A stretch of DNA of 64,000 bases from positions 434,001 to 498,000 of the forward strand of contig NW_026111743.1 of the NCBI RefSeq assembly GCF_024679095.1, read 5' to 3'. Positions 35,964-51,969 of the stretch are shown here, one piece after another (position 1 is the first letter of the stretch; each line of letters opens with the position of its first letter). Origin of the DNA: Eriocheir sinensis (Eukaryota; Arthropoda; Malacostraca; Decapoda; Varunidae). Below the pieces are notes generated by a model, which was given only the letters and a program-made list of their open reading frames with translations, had not been told where the DNA came from and searched no databases. The position numbers were made by a program, and so were the translations under genes.

Positions 35964-36996
35964 AAATGGCGTCAAAATAAATAAACAAAATATCAATAAA
36001 AGAATGTGTATTTGTATGAAAATAGATATACAAAATACACATAAGGTAACGTAAATTTGTATAAAACTATATACAAATATACACAAAAATAATTTAAATA
36101 TGTATGAAAATAAATATACAAAATACACATAAAATTAGGTAGATTTGTATTGATACACATATACAAAATACACTTAAAATAACGTAAATTTGTATAAAAA
36201 AATATATACAAAACACAAATAGAATAATGTAAAATCGTATCAAAATAAATACACAGAATATTAATTAAATAATGTAAATTTGTATGAAAATAAAGAAGCA
36301 AAATACCCATAAAATAACGCATTTTTTTTTATAAAAATATATATACCAAAATACACATAAAAAAATTAATTTGTATTAAAATAAATATACAAAATACACA
36401 TACAATAAGGTAAATCTGTATTGAAATAGATATGCAAAATACATATAAAACAATGTAAATCTGTTTCAAAATATATATACAAATACACATAAAATAACGT
36501 AGATTTGTATAAAAATATATATACAAAATACACATAAAATGAAATAAAAACGTATAAAAAAATATATACAAAATAAACATAAAATAATGTAAATTCGTAT
36601 CAAAATAAATAAACAAAATACCAATAAAAAAATGTGTATTTGTATAAATATAAATATACAAAATACACATAAAATAACGTAAATTTGAATAAAACTATAT
36701 ACAAAAATACACAGAAGTAATTAAACTCGTTTGAAAATAGATATACAAAATACAGATAAAATAAGCTAAATTTGAATTGAAATATATATACAAAATACAT
36801 GAAATAAAGCAAATTTGTATCAAAATATTTATACAAATTCACATATAATAAGGCAAATTTGTATGAAAATATATAAACAAAATACACATTAAATAATGTA
36901 AATACGTGTAAAAAAAATATGTACAAAATACACATATAATCATGTAATTCGTATCAAAATAAATAAACAAAATACCAATAAAATAATATAAATTTG

Positions 36997-37017
36997 TATG
37001 AGTAAACGTGTATGTTG
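36997..37017. repeat. Recurrent strand switch TATGAGTAAACGTGTATG
   Basis: This switch matches 6713-6733 base for base, and both flanks match as well: 36880-36996 parallels 6600-6712 and 37018-37490 parallels 6734-7200. After that the two loci diverge. The 6719 block flips to - at 7205, while this one continues in +. Confidence 0.85.
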
Positions 37018-39848
37018 TATATTTTTTCAATACAAATTTACCTTATTATATACGCATTTTGTATATTAATTTTAATACAAATTTAATTATTCGATGTGTA
37101 TTTTTGTATCAGTATTTTTATAAACATATGCTTTATTTTATGGGTATTTTGTACCTTTATTTTCATACAAATTTACATTATTTTATTGATATTCTGCTCA
37201 TTCATTTTGATACGAATTGACATTATTCTATGTGTATTTTGTATATATTTTTCATACAAATTTACGTTATTTTATGTGTATTTGTTTATATATTTTGACA
37301 CAAATTTACAATATTTTATGGGTATTTTGTATATATATTTCAAAAGAAATTTACCTAGTTTTATGTGTATTTTGTATACTATTTTCATACAAACTCAAAT
37401 TATTTCTATGTATTTTTGTATATATTTTAATACAAATTTTAGTTATGTTATTTGTATTTTGTAAATTTATTTTCATTCAAATATATATTGTTTTATTGGT
37501 GTTTTGTTGATTTATATTGATACGAATTTACATTATTTTATATGTACTTTGTATATATATTTTTATACGCTTTTACATTATTTAATATTTATTTTGAATA
37601 TATATTTTTATACAAATTTATGGTATTTTATGTGTATTTGTATATATATTTTCATATAAATTTGCATTATTTTATGTGTATTTTGTACATATATTTTATT
37701 ACAAATCTACCTTATTTTATGTTTATTTCAAGTGCATTTTGTATATATATTTCTATAGAAATCTACGTTATTTTATGTGTATTCGTATATATATTTTGAA
37801 ACAAATTGACATTGTCTTATGTGTATTTTGCATATTTAAAAAAAAATAATTACCTTATTGTATGTGCATTTTGTATATTACTTTTAATACAAATTTAATT
37901 ATTGAATGTGTATTTTTGTATATATATTTTTATAAAAATATGCTTAATTTTACTTGTATTTTGCACCTTTATTTTCATACAAATTTATGTTATTTTATTG
38001 ATATTCTGTGTATTTATTTTGATACGATTTTACATTATTCTATGTGTATTTTTTTATATATATATTTTATACAAATGTACGTTATTTTATGTGTATTTGT
38101 TTTAATTTCTTACAAATTTACATTATTTTATGTGTATTTTGTACATGTATTTAACGACAAATTTAACTAATTATATGTGTATTTTGTATATCTATTTTCA
38201 TACAAATTGAAATTATTTTTGTTTATTTTTGTATATATTTTCATACAAATTTTCGTTATTTTATGTGTATTTTGTATATTTATTTTTCTACAAATATACG
38301 TTCTTTTATCTGAATTTTGTTTATTGAATTTGATACGAGTTTACCTTATTTTGTATATCTATTTTCATACAAATTTAATTACTTTTGTGTATTTTTGTAT
38401 ATAGTTTTATATAAATTTACGTTATTTTATGTGTATTTTGTATATTTATATTTATACAAATACACATTCTTTTATTGGTATTTTTTTTATACGAATTTAC
38501 ATTATTTTATGTGTATTTTGTATACATTTTTTTATACGTATTTACTTCATTTTATGTGTATTTTGTATATATATTTTTATAGAAATCTGCGTTATTTTAT
38601 GTGTATTCGTATACATATTTTAAAACAAATTTACATTGTTTTATATGTATTTTGCATATCTATTTCAATACAAATTTACCTTATTGTATGTGTTTTTTAT
38701 ATATTTATTTTAATACAAATTTAATTTTTTTATGTGTTTTGGTATACATATTTTTATAAATAAAAAAAAATGCGTTATTTTATGGGTATTTTGCCTCTTT
38801 ATTTTCATAGAAATTTACATTATTTTATTAATATTCTGTGTATTTATTTTGATACGATTTTACATTATTCTATTTGTGTTTTGTATATATTTTTTTTATA
38901 CAAATTTACGTTATTTTAAGTGTATTTGTTTATGTATTTTCATTGAAATTTAAATTATTTTTTGTGTATTTTGTATATGTATTTCAATACAAATTTACCT
39001 AATTTTATGTGTATTTTGTATATTTATTTTCATACAAATTTAAAATATTTTTGTGTATTTTTGTATATAGTTTGATACAAATTTAGGTTATTTTATGTGT
39101 ATTTTGAATATCTATTTTCATACAAATACACATTCTTTTATTGATATTTTGTTTATTTATTTTGACGCGAATTTACATTATTTAATGTGTATTTTGTATA
39201 TATATTTTTATACGTATTTACATCATCTCATGTGTATTTTGTATATCTATTCCTATAGAAATCAACGTTATTTTATGTGTATTCGTATATATTTTCTGAA
39301 ACAAATTTACACTGTTTTATGTGTATTTTGCGTATTTTTTCAGTACAAATTAACCATTGTATATGCATTTTGTATATTAATTTTAATACAAATTTAATTA
39401 TTCTATTTGTATTTTTGTATATGTTTAAAAAAAATGCTTTATTTTATGGGTATTTTGCATCTTTATTTTCATACAAATTTAAATTATTTTACTGATATTC
39501 TGTGTACTTATTTTGATACGATTTTACATTATTCTATGTGTATTTAGTATTATATTTTATACAAATGTACGTTATTTTATATGTATTTGTTTTCATTTCA
39601 TACAAATTTACATAATTTTACGTGTATTTTGTTCATGTATTTAAATACAAATTTAACTAATTATATATGTATTTTGTATATCTATTTTCATACAAATTGA
39701 TATTATTATTTTTTTTTGTATATATTTTTATACAAATTTTCGTTATTTTATGTGTGTTTTCGGTATTTATTTTCCTACAAATATACGTTTTTTTATCGGA
39801 ATTTTGTTTATTTATTTTGATACGAATTTACATTATTTTAGGTGTATT

Positions 39849-39945
<97 letters not shown>

Positions 39946-41784
39946 TATACTTATTTACATCATTTGATATGTATTGTGTATGTATATTTTCATAGAAATT
40001 TACTCTATTTTAGGTGTATTCGTATATATTTTGATACAAATTTACATTATTTATGTGTATTTTGCATATCTATTTCAATACAAATTTACTTTTTTGTGTA
40101 TATATATTTTTATACATTATTTAATGTTTATTTTGAATATATATTTTTATACTAATTCATGTTATTTTATGTGTATTTGAATTTATATTTTCATACAAAT
40201 TTATATTATTTTATGTGTATTTTGTACATATATTTCATTACAAATTTACCTTATTTATGTTTATTTTGTATATTTATTTCATTTAATTTTAAATTATTTT
40301 ATGTGTATATTTGTATTTGTATTTAGGTTATTTTATGTGTATTTTCTATATATATTTTCATCCAAAATTCCATTATTTTTTTGGTATTTTGTTAATTTGA
40401 TTCGATACAAATTTAGATTATTTCACTGGTATTTTGTATACATATTTTTATACGCATGTACATTATTTATTGTGTGTTTTTTATATATATTTTTATGCAG
40501 ATTTACTTTATTTTATGTGCATTTTTGTACATATATTTTTATATAAATTTGCGTTATTTTATGTGTATTTTGTATATGTTTTCTCATACAAATTTACATT
40601 ATTTTATTGGTATTTTGTTTATTTATTTTGATACGAATTACATTATTATATGTGTATTTTGTAAAAATTTCTTATACGTATTTATATTATTTAATGAGTA
40701 TTTTGTTTATATATTTTTATACAAATCCACTTTATTATATGTGTATTTTTATAAATATTTTTATACAAATTTACATTATTTTATGTACTTTGTATATATA
40801 TTTAAATTCAAATTTAGCTCATTTTATGTGTATTTTGTATATCCATTTTCATACAAATTTAGTTACTTTTGTGTATTTTTGTGTATAGTTTTATACAAAT
40901 TAACGTTATTTAATATGTATTTTGTATTTTTATATTTATACAAATACACATTCTTGTATTGGTATTTTGTTTATTTATTTTGATACGAATTTACATTATT
41001 TTATGTGTATTTTGTATACATTTTTTTATACGAATTTACTTAATTTTATGTGTATTTTGTATATATATTTTTATAGAAATCTACCTTATTTTATGTGTAT
41101 TCGTATATATATTTTGAAACAAATTTACATTGTTTATATGTATTTTGCATATCTATTTAAATACAGATTTACCTTATTGTATGTGCATTTTGTAAATTTA
41201 TTTTAATACAAATTCAATTATTTTATGTGTATTTTGGTATGTATATTTTTTTTTAAAAAATGCGTATTTTATGGGTATTTTGCATCTTAATTTTCATACA
41301 AATTTACATTATTTTATTAACATTCTGTGTATTCATTTTGATACGATTTTACATTATTCTATTTGTGTTTTGTATATATTTTTTTATATATATTTACATT
41401 ATTTAATGTGTATTTTGTATATATATATTTTATACAATTTTACGTTATTTTAAGTGTATTTGTTTATATATTTTTATTCAAATTTACATTATTTTAGGTG
41501 TATTTTGTATATGTATTTAAAAACAAATTTACCTAATTTTATGTGTATTTTGTATATTTATTTTCATACAAATTTAAATTATTTTTGTGTATTTTTGTAT
41601 ATAGTTTTATACAAATTTATGTTATTTCATGTGTATTTTGTATATCTATTTTCATATAAATACACATTCTTTTATTGATATTTTGTTCTTTTATTTTGAC
41701 GCGAATTTACATTATTCAATTGTGTATATGTATTTTTATAAAAAATATGCTTTATTTTATGGGTATTTTGCATCTTTATTTTCA
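37007..41784 (+). repeat. AT-rich satellite, + block (4.8 kb)
   Basis: L copies lie near 37140, 37950, 38785, 39450, 41275 and 41760. The block begins with the CTGCTCATTCATTTTG subfamily, then runs through both short and long HOR forms. A truncated join lies near 37722 (TTATTTCAAGTGCATTTTG). It carries one (AT)n tract at the GGTGTATTTGAT site. Confidence 0.88.
39850..39942. repeat. (AT)n microsatellite at the GGTGTATTTGAT site
   Basis: About 46 AT units between TTTAGGTGTATTTG and TTTTTATACTTATTTACATC. Both monomer flanks are intact, unlike at 22078 and 30819, so this looks like simple slippage of the short ATATATATAT seen in sibling copies at 1570 and 3159. Confidence 0.97.
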
Positions 41785-42152
41785 TGTAAATTCGTATCAA
41801 AATAAATCAACAAAATACCAATAAAATAATATATATTTAAATAAAAAGAAATCTACAAAATACACATAACATAACTAAAATTTGTATTAAAATATATACA
41901 AAAATACTTAGAAATAATTTGAATTTGTAAAAGAAATAGATATACAAGATACGCGTAAAACTAGGTAAATTTCTTTTGAAATATATATATAAAATACCCA
42001 TAAAATATTGTAAATTTGTGTCAAAATATATAAACAAATACAAATAAAATAATGTAAATTTGTATGAAAATAATATACAAAATACACATAGAATAAAGTC
42101 AAATCGTATCAAAATGAATGAGCAGAATATCAATAAAATAATGTAAATTTGT
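41785..42152 (-). repeat. AT-rich satellite, short - block
   Basis: About eight monomers of the TTTCAAAAGAAATTTACC subfamily in reverse, resembling 59640-60000. The left switch is in TTTTCATGTAAATTCGTAT at 41782-41800. The right switch is in GTAAATTTGTATATTATTT at 42143-42161. Confidence 0.86.
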
Positions 42153-45312
<3,160 letters not shown>

Positions 45313-45893
45313 TTATATTATAGATATTTTTATTGAAATTTGCGATATTTATGTGTATTTTGTATATGTTTTCTCATTAATATTTACATTATTTTATTGG
45401 TATTTTGTTTATTTATTTTGATACGAATTTACATGATTTTATATGTACTTTGTATATATATTTTTACACGCATTTACATTATTTGGTATTTATTTTGAAT
45501 ATATATCTTTATACAAATTCATGGAATTTTATGTGCATTTGTATATATATTTTCATATAAATTTACATTATTTTATGTGTATTTTGTACATATATTTCAT
45601 TACAAATTTACCTTATTATATGTTTATTTTGTATATTTATTTCATTTAATATTAAATTATTCTATGTGTATATTTGTATTTGTATTTAGGTTATTTTATG
45701 TGTATTTTCTGTATATATTTTCATCCAAAAAATTACATTATTTTATTGGTATTTTGTTAATTTAATTCGATAAGAATTTAGATTATTTCATAGGTATTTT
45801 GTATACATATTTTTATACGCATTTACATTATTTAATGTGTGTTTGTATATATATTTTTATGCAAAATTACTTTATTTTATGTGCATTTTTGTA
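45313..45893 (+). repeat. AT-rich satellite, short + block
   Basis: About thirteen long-HOR monomers, with markers TTTTCATCCAAAAAATTAC and ATTTCATAGGTATTTTG. It ends in a GTACCATGTGCATATAAATA joint near 45890. Confidence 0.86.
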
Positions 45894-46923
<1,030 letters not shown>

Positions 46924-46925
46924 GT

Positions 46926-46970
46926 TCGCTAGATCGCGATTTCGGGTCCTAGACCCTTCCTCAGTAGCGA
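46926..46970 (-). ncRNA. Type I hammerhead ribozyme motif, copy 1
   Basis: On the minus strand the 45 nt read in order: stem I strand TCGCTA; core CTGAGGA plus one extra A; stem II GGGTC with loop TAG and GACCC; core GAA; stem III ATC, loop GC, GAT; cleavable C at 46932; stem I strand TAGCGA. Stem I pairs perfectly over 6 bp, stem II over 5 and stem III over 3. Helix III begins with the required A-U pair next to the cleavage site. Hammerheads with very short helix III are known in PLE pseudo-LTRs and may act as dimers. The extra A between the CUGANGA core and stem II is a departure from consensus, but an extra base there is known in a natural viroid hammerhead. Cleavage is predicted between 46932 and 46931, 8 nt before the ATG at 46923. 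Confidence 0.85.
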
Positions 46971-47019
46971 GGTCTTTCCTTGGTAAGGATACCGGAGAGA
47001 ATGGCTTGAGCGGGGGTGG

Positions 47020-47026
47020 ATTTATA
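47020..47026 (-). promoter_or_regulatory. TATAAAT word over the PLE1 stop codon
   Basis: GTATAAATCC overlaps the TAA of PLE1 and lies about 50 nt upstream of the hammerhead. If it is a TATA box, initiation near 46996 would place the ribozyme at the very 5' end of the transcript of the next copy. Pseudo-LTR promoters are known in PLEs; this placement is inferred from the word alone. Confidence 0.4.
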
Positions 47027-49550
47027 CCGCTGTGTTGGTCGTCCCACTGCGCGTCCTGGTCTCTGATTGGCTGGCAGGTGTTACTACGGGCTGCGCGGGA
47101 TTACTCGTCAAACTTGTTCTTCGCGCACTTGGTAGGGCTTGTAGATCTTCTGCCTGCATGTTTAATGTCGGGTTTGTTGTTTTGATGTAGAGTGCCTCTA
47201 GGATGGGGAGGCGTCTTGTGTCAGGACATGTTGTCAGGATCTCCGTGTTGTTTTCCAGCATTTCTCTTGTGATGTTGATTCTATGCTGCTCCTTCAGGTG
47301 TTTCTTGGGTGCTCCTGACGCGAGGTGGAATGTCAGTCGTCGCGAGAGTCTTGTTGTCGTCATGCCAACATAGGTAGAGGGAAGGACTTCACAGTTTCCT
47401 TGGTTGCACGTGAACCTATATATGACATGCGACTTTTGTAGGCTCTCTATCTCTTTTGAGGGGGTGTTTTTCAGAAGGAGATGGCTGGTTTTCTTGGTCT
47501 TGTAGTATATGACCAGCTTTACTTGTTTGTTGGGGTCGGATGGCTTGACGTTTCTTCTTACTATTTGTGTAATGACCCTCTCATCTTCTTTGTAGGCGGT
47601 AGAGAATGTCGCTTTGTAAAAAATGCTGATGTCTTCTTTCTTCTCCTCTTTCTGCTTCTTGCTGTGCCAGCCGTCTATGATCTTCTTCGTCAGGCGGCTG
47701 ATGTCCTTTTCGCTGAAGCCGTTGTTTATCAGAACTTGAGTTGAGCGCTCTATTTGTTGATGGACTTGCTTCCACGTACTGCAGTGTGTGAGCGCTCTTC
47801 TGATATAGGCGCAGATGGTGGAATCCTTGTACTTCGTGGGGCACTCACTTCGTCCGTTTAAGCAAAATCCTGGGTTCGTTGGTTTGGTGTAGACGCTGGT
47901 GGTAAATCTTCCGTCTTCTTGTTGGACGAGGACGTCTAGAAAAGGCATGGCTCCGTCTTCGCTGTTTTCCATGGTGAATTTCAGTCCGGAGGTTTCTTGG
48001 AGGTGGAGTCTAAGGCGTTCTGCTTCGGTGGCATCCTTTGTCTTGATGAATATATCGTCAATATACCGGCAGTATATATCTGGCTTTTCTATTATCTTGA
48101 AAACTTCCTCCTCGATGCAGCCCATGAAAAAATTTGCCAAGAGTACACCAAGAGGAGAACCCATGGCTACGCCGTCTACCTGGCAGTATTTGTTTCCCCG
48201 GGGGCAGATGAACGGTGCTTCCTTTGTACAGCATTCCAGTAGTTCTCGAAGTACAGCTTCTGGGATGGCGAGGGTAGGTGTAGAGTTGTTTTTATACACA
48301 CGGTCGACGATGTAGTTGATGGTGCGGTCCACGGGGACATTCGTAAAGAGGGATTCGGCGTCTAGTGAAGCAACTCTTCCTCCCGCGTTGTTGTTCTTGA
48401 GAATGTCGATGAGGTCTGTTGCTGACTGCAGGCAATAGGTGGTTGGGATGTACGGTGTAAGGAGGGCGCACAATCTCTTTGCGATGTTGTAGGTAGGGGT
48501 TGGGATTTGAGATATTATTGGTCTCAATTTGTTGCCTGGCTTGTGAGTCTTGACATTGCCATAGCAGTATCCCATCTCATATTCGCCGGTGAGTCGGTCG
48601 AACTTGACGTCGCAGGTGGAGTTATTTTTCGCTATTAGTTTGTTGAGTCTTTTCTTGAGGGCTTCCGTCGGGTTTCTTGTTATTTTCTTAAACTTGGTTG
48701 TGTCGCTGAGGATGTTGTCAATCTTGCTTAAGTATTCCTTGGTGTCGATGAGAACGTATGCAGCAGCCTTATCTGCTCTTCTGATGGTAATGGCAGGATC
48801 AGATCGAAGTTCTTTCGCCGCATCGATGTGTCTTTTCTCGAGTATGTTACTGTTGTAGTGGCCTCTTGATTTTGTCGACTCCGTGATCACTTCTTGCTTG
48901 AAAGTTGGGCTTACAATCACCTGGCCGCTTTTTTGTAATTTCTCTACGTTGTCTATGAGTACTTCAGATTCGACTCGTTTCTGGAATTTGCTTGGTCTTG
49001 ACAGTACGTGGCAGTTGAGACCCATATTAAGTACTTCATGTTGGTCTGTAGTAAGAGTATTGCTGGTTAAGTTGATGTACGAGTCTTTAGGACGCGAATA
49101 CTTGACGTTGCCACCGTTTAATCTAACCAGTTTGTTTTGGTTAGCTCTGGCAATGGAATGCCTGTGTTTGTCTAGAGCCTCTTTTAGTTTGGTGTCTATG
49201 ATCTCCTTTACAGAGGCGTCAACGTCAGTATTCTGCCATTTCTCATCGAGCTCCTCGAGTTGTTGCTGAAGCTCTTCTACCTTTAGCTGGAGTTCTCTTA
49301 TCCTTTGCTTCATGAAGTTAGTTCTTTCTTCATTGTTCGGCCTGTGTCGGCGTCTTCTGCTCGTGTTAACTGCCCCATCACTGGGAATATTGAGGGTGTA
49401 TATGGGCAGGAGTCTTTCTCTAATGCATATCTCATTGAATGTGATAGCTAGTTGAGCATTGATTACTTTTCTTAAGATATTCTCCTTATATCTTATGATA
49501 GTCTTAAACTCTTTCTTAATCGGCTGTATGACTTCGCCGAAGCTAGTCAT
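47022..49550 (-). CDS. Penelope-like element protein: RT plus GIY-YIG endonuclease (PLE1, intact)
   Basis: An 842-residue intact ORF of the size usual for PLEs, which copy RNA into DNA at a nick made by their own endonuclease. A Gln/Glu-rich coiled coil lies at about 74-107. The reverse transcriptase spans roughly 250-545. Its landmarks are [12 protein letters not shown] (258-269), [15 protein letters not shown] (333-347), motif [13 protein letters not shown] with catalytic D397, motif [12 protein letters not shown] (458-468) and motif C YIDD (496-499). A GIY-YIG nuclease follows at about 708-800: VIYRFTC (709-715), a second Cys at 720, TYVG (726-729), [13 protein letters not shown] (731-743), then E785 and N797 at the usual catalytic positions. 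The Cys pair between the two halves and the spacing recall Nematis-type PLEs; that assignment is tentative. The chosen ATG is the first in frame, 8 nt after the predicted hammerhead cleavage site. The next copy's ATG is only 98 nt past the stop. All catalytic residues are present, so the copy may be recent or active. Confidence 0.95.
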   Translation of the reverse strand: MTSFGEVIQPIKKEFKTIIRYKENILRKVINAQLAITFNEICIRERLLPIYTLNIPSDGAVNTSRRRRHRPNNEERTNFMKQRIRELQLKVEELQQQLEELDEKWQNTDVDASVKEIIDTKLKEALDKHRHSIARANQNKLVRLNGGNVKYSRPKDSYINLTSNTLTTDQHEVLNMGLNCHVLSRPSKFQKRVESEVLIDNVEKLQKSGQVIVSPTFKQEVITESTKSRGHYNSNILEKRHIDAAKELRSDPAITIRRADKAAAYVLIDTKEYLSKIDNILSDTTKFKKITRNPTEALKKRLNKLIAKNNSTCDVKFDRLTGEYEMGYCYGNVKTHKPGNKLRPIISQIPTPTYNIAKRLCALLTPYIPTTYCLQSATDLIDILKNNNAGGRVASLDAESLFTNVPVDRTINYIVDRVYKNNSTPTLAIPEAVLRELLECCTKEAPFICPRGNKYCQVDGVAMGSPLGVLLANFFMGCIEEEVFKIIEKPDIYCRYIDDIFIKTKDATEAERLRLHLQETSGLKFTMENSEDGAMPFLDVLVQQEDGRFTTSVYTKPTNPGFCLNGRSECPTKYKDSTICAYIRRALTHCSTWKQVHQQIERSTQVLINNGFSEKDISRLTKKIIDGWHSKKQKEEKKEDISIFYKATFSTAYKEDERVITQIVRRNVKPSDPNKQVKLVIYYKTKKTSHLLLKNTPSKEIESLQKSHVIYRFTCNQGNCEVLPSTYVGMTTTRLSRRLTFHLASGAPKKHLKEQHRINITREMLENNTEILTTCPDTRRLPILEALYIKTTNPTLNMQAEDLQALPSARRTSLTSNPAQPVVTPASQSETRTRSGTTNTAV

Positions 49551-49552
49551 GT

Positions 49553-49597
49553 TCGCTAGATCGCGATTTCGGGTCCTAGACCCTTCCTCAGTAGCGA
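49553..49597 (-). ncRNA. Type I hammerhead ribozyme motif, copy 2 (upstream of PLE1 ORF)
   Basis: Identical in all 45 positions to the motif at 46926-46970. It lies between the end of PLE2 and the start of PLE1. Predicted cleavage is between 49559 and 49558, so the downstream product would begin with UAGCGAAC followed at once by the AUG at 49550. Together with copy 1 it brackets a 2,627-nt unit. Confidence 0.87.
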
Positions 49598-49653
49598 GGT
49601 CTTTCCTTGGTAAGGATACCGGAGAGAATGGCTTGTGTGGGGAGCGGGGGTGG

Positions 49654-49660
49654 ATTTATA
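49654..49660 (-). promoter_or_regulatory. TATAAAT word upstream of PLE1
   Basis: It has the same position relative to the PLE2 stop and the hammerhead as the word at 47020. The spacer is 7 bp longer here (GTGTGGGGAGCGGGGG against GAGCGGGGG in the left copy), which moves the word to about 57 nt before the ribozyme. It would be the natural promoter of the intact ORF if it is functional. Confidence 0.4.
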
Positions 49661-51748
49661 CCGCTGTGTTGGTCGTCCCACTGCGCGTCCTGGTCTCTGA
49701 TTGGCTGGCAGGTGTTACTACGGGCTGCGCGGGGGTACTCGTCAAACTTGTTCTTCGCGCACTTGGTAGGGCTTGTAGATCTTCTGCCTGCATGTTTAAT
49801 GTCGGGTTTGTTGTTTTGATGTAGAGTGCCTCTAGGATGGGGAGGCGTCTTGTGTCAGGACATGTTGTCAGGATCTCCGTGTTGTTTTCCAGCATTTCTC
49901 TTGTGATGTTGATTCTATGCTGCTCCTTCAGGTGTTTCTTGGGTGCTCCTGACGCGAGGTGGAATGTCAGTCGTCGCGAGAGTCTTGTTGTCGTCATGCC
50001 AACATAGGTAGAGGGAAGGACTTCACAGTTTCCTTGGTTGCACGTGAACCTATATATGACATGCGACTTTTGTAGGCTCTCTATCTCTTTTGAGGGGGTG
50101 TTTTTCAGAAGGAGATGGCTGGTTTTCTTGGTCTTGTAGTATATGACCAGCTTTACTTGTTTGTTGGGGTCGGATGGCTTGACGTTTCTTCTTACTATTT
50201 GTGTAATGACCCTCATCTTCTTTGTAGGCGGTAGAGAATGTCGCTTTGTAAAAATGCTGATGTCTTCTTTCTTCTCCTCTTTCTGCTTCTTGCTGTGCCA
50301 GCCGTCTATGATCTTCTTCGTCAGGCGGCTGATGTCCTTTCGCTGAAGCCGTTGTTTATCAGAACTTGAGTTGAGCGCTCTATTTGTTGATGGACTTGCT
50401 TCCACGTACTGCAGTGTGTGAGCGCTCTTCTGATATAGGCGCAGATGGTGGAACTTGTACTTCGTGGGGCACTCACTTCGTCCGTTTAAGCAAAATCCTG
50501 GGTTCGTTGGTTTGGTGTAGACGCTGGTGGTAAATCTTCCGTCTTCTTGTTGGACGAGGACGTCTAGAAAAGGCATGGCTCCGTCTTCGCTGTTTTCCAT
50601 GGTGAATTTCAGTCCGGAGGTTTCTTGGAGGTGGAGTCTAAGGCGTTCTGCTTCGGTGGCATCCTTTGTCTTGATGAATATATCGTCAATATACCGGCAG
50701 TATATATCTGGCTTTTCTATTATCTTGAAAACTTCCACCTCGATGCAGCCCATGAAAAATTTGCCAAGAGTACACCAAGAGGAGAACCCATGGCTACGCC
50801 GTCTACCTGGCAGTATTTGTTTCCCCGGGGCAGATGAACGGTGCCTTTGTACAGCATTCCAGTAGTTCTCGAAGTACAGCTTCTGGGATGGCGAGGTAGG
50901 TGTAGAGTTGTTTTTATACACACGGTCGACGATGTAGTTGATGGTGCGGTCCACGGGGACATTCGTAAAGAGGGATTCGGCGTCTAGTGAAGCAACTCTT
51001 CCTCCCGCGTTGTTGTTCTTGAGAATGTCGATGAGGTCTGTTGCTGACTGCAGGCAATAGGTGGTTGGGATGTACGGTGTAAGGAGGGCGCACAATCTCT
51101 TTGCGATGTTGTAGGTAGGGGTTGGGATTTGAGATATTATTGGTCTCAATTTGTTGCCTGGCTTGTGAGTCTTGACATTGCCATAGCAGTATCCCATCTC
51201 ATATTCGCCGGTGAGTCGGTCGAACTTGACGTCGCAGGTGGAGTTATTTTTCGCTATTAGTTTGTTGAGTCTTTTCTTGAGGGCTTCCGTCGGGTTTCTT
51301 GTTATTTTCTTAAACTTGGTTGTGTCGCTGAGGATGTTGTCAATCTTGCTTAAGTATTCCTTGGTGTCGATGAGAACGTATGCAGCAGCCTTATCTGCTC
51401 TTCTGATGGTAATGGCAGGATCAGATCGAAGTTCTTTCGCCGCATCGATGTGTCTTTTCTCGAGTATGTTACTGTTGTAGTGGCCTCTTGATTTTGTCGA
51501 CTCCGTGATCACTTCTTGCTTGAAAGTTGGGCTTACAATCACCTGGCCGCTTTTTTGTAATTTCTCTACGTTGTCTATGAGTACTTCAGATTCGACTCGT
51601 TTCTGGAATTTGCTTGGTCTTGACAGTACGTGGCAGTTGAGACCCATATTAAGTACTTCATGTTGGTCTGTAGTAAGAGTATTGCTGGTTAAGTTGATGT
51701 ACGAGTCTTTAGGACGCGAATACTTGACGTTGCCACCGTTTAATCTAA
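49656..51748 (-). pseudogene. PLE2: 5'-truncated RT/GIY-YIG ORF with compensated frameshifts
   Basis: This copy is close to PLE1 but starts abruptly at about PLE1 residue 143. The first usable Met is PLE1 residue 176 (51647), leaving 663 codons. Three clusters of small deletions each add up to a multiple of three, so the frame is lost and regained. The first (about 50754-50896: runs of A, G and G one base shorter, plus 3 bp lost) scrambles the stretch holding RT motif B. The second (about 50337-50457) scrambles part of the linker. The third (about 50215-50254) changes some 12 residues. Motif A ([12 protein letters not shown]), YIDD and the GIY-YIG domain remain. With motif B destroyed the RT should be dead. 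Most lesions are at homopolymers or short repeats, so assembly error is an alternative to real decay. Confidence 0.9.
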
Positions 51749-51768
51749 CGTTTAATCACCGTTTAATC
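51749..51768. other. Filler at the PLE2 / inverted-copy junction
   Basis: Between truncated PLE2 and the inverted end copy the word CCGTTTAATCTAA is echoed: GTTTAATC occurs three times within about 30 bp (51738-51768). Such templated filler is typical of template switching or end joining. It marks the point where the element flips strand. Confidence 0.7.
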
Positions 51769-51906
51769 TAAACATGCAGGCAGAAGATCTACAAGCCCTA
51801 CCAAGTGCGCGAAGAACAAGTTTGACGAGTAATCCCGCGCAGCCCGTAGTAACACCTGCCAGCCAATCAGAGACCAGGACGCGCAGTGGGACGACCAACA
51901 CAGCGG

Positions 51907-51913
51907 TATAAAT
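51907..51913 (+). promoter_or_regulatory. TATAAAT word in the inverted pseudo-LTR
   Basis: Same context as the other two copies, but facing right, out of the element. If functional it would drive + strand transcription into the satellite. Confidence 0.35.
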
Positions 51914-51969
51914 CCACCCCCGCTCCCCACACAAGCCATTCTCTCCGGTATCCTTACCAAGGAAAGACC

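Noticed and set aside
47581..47844. Minus-strand 87-codon frame overlapping PLE1
   Set aside because: It is the +1 shadow frame of PLE1. It is worth knowing only because PLE2 slips into this frame between its compensating deletions.
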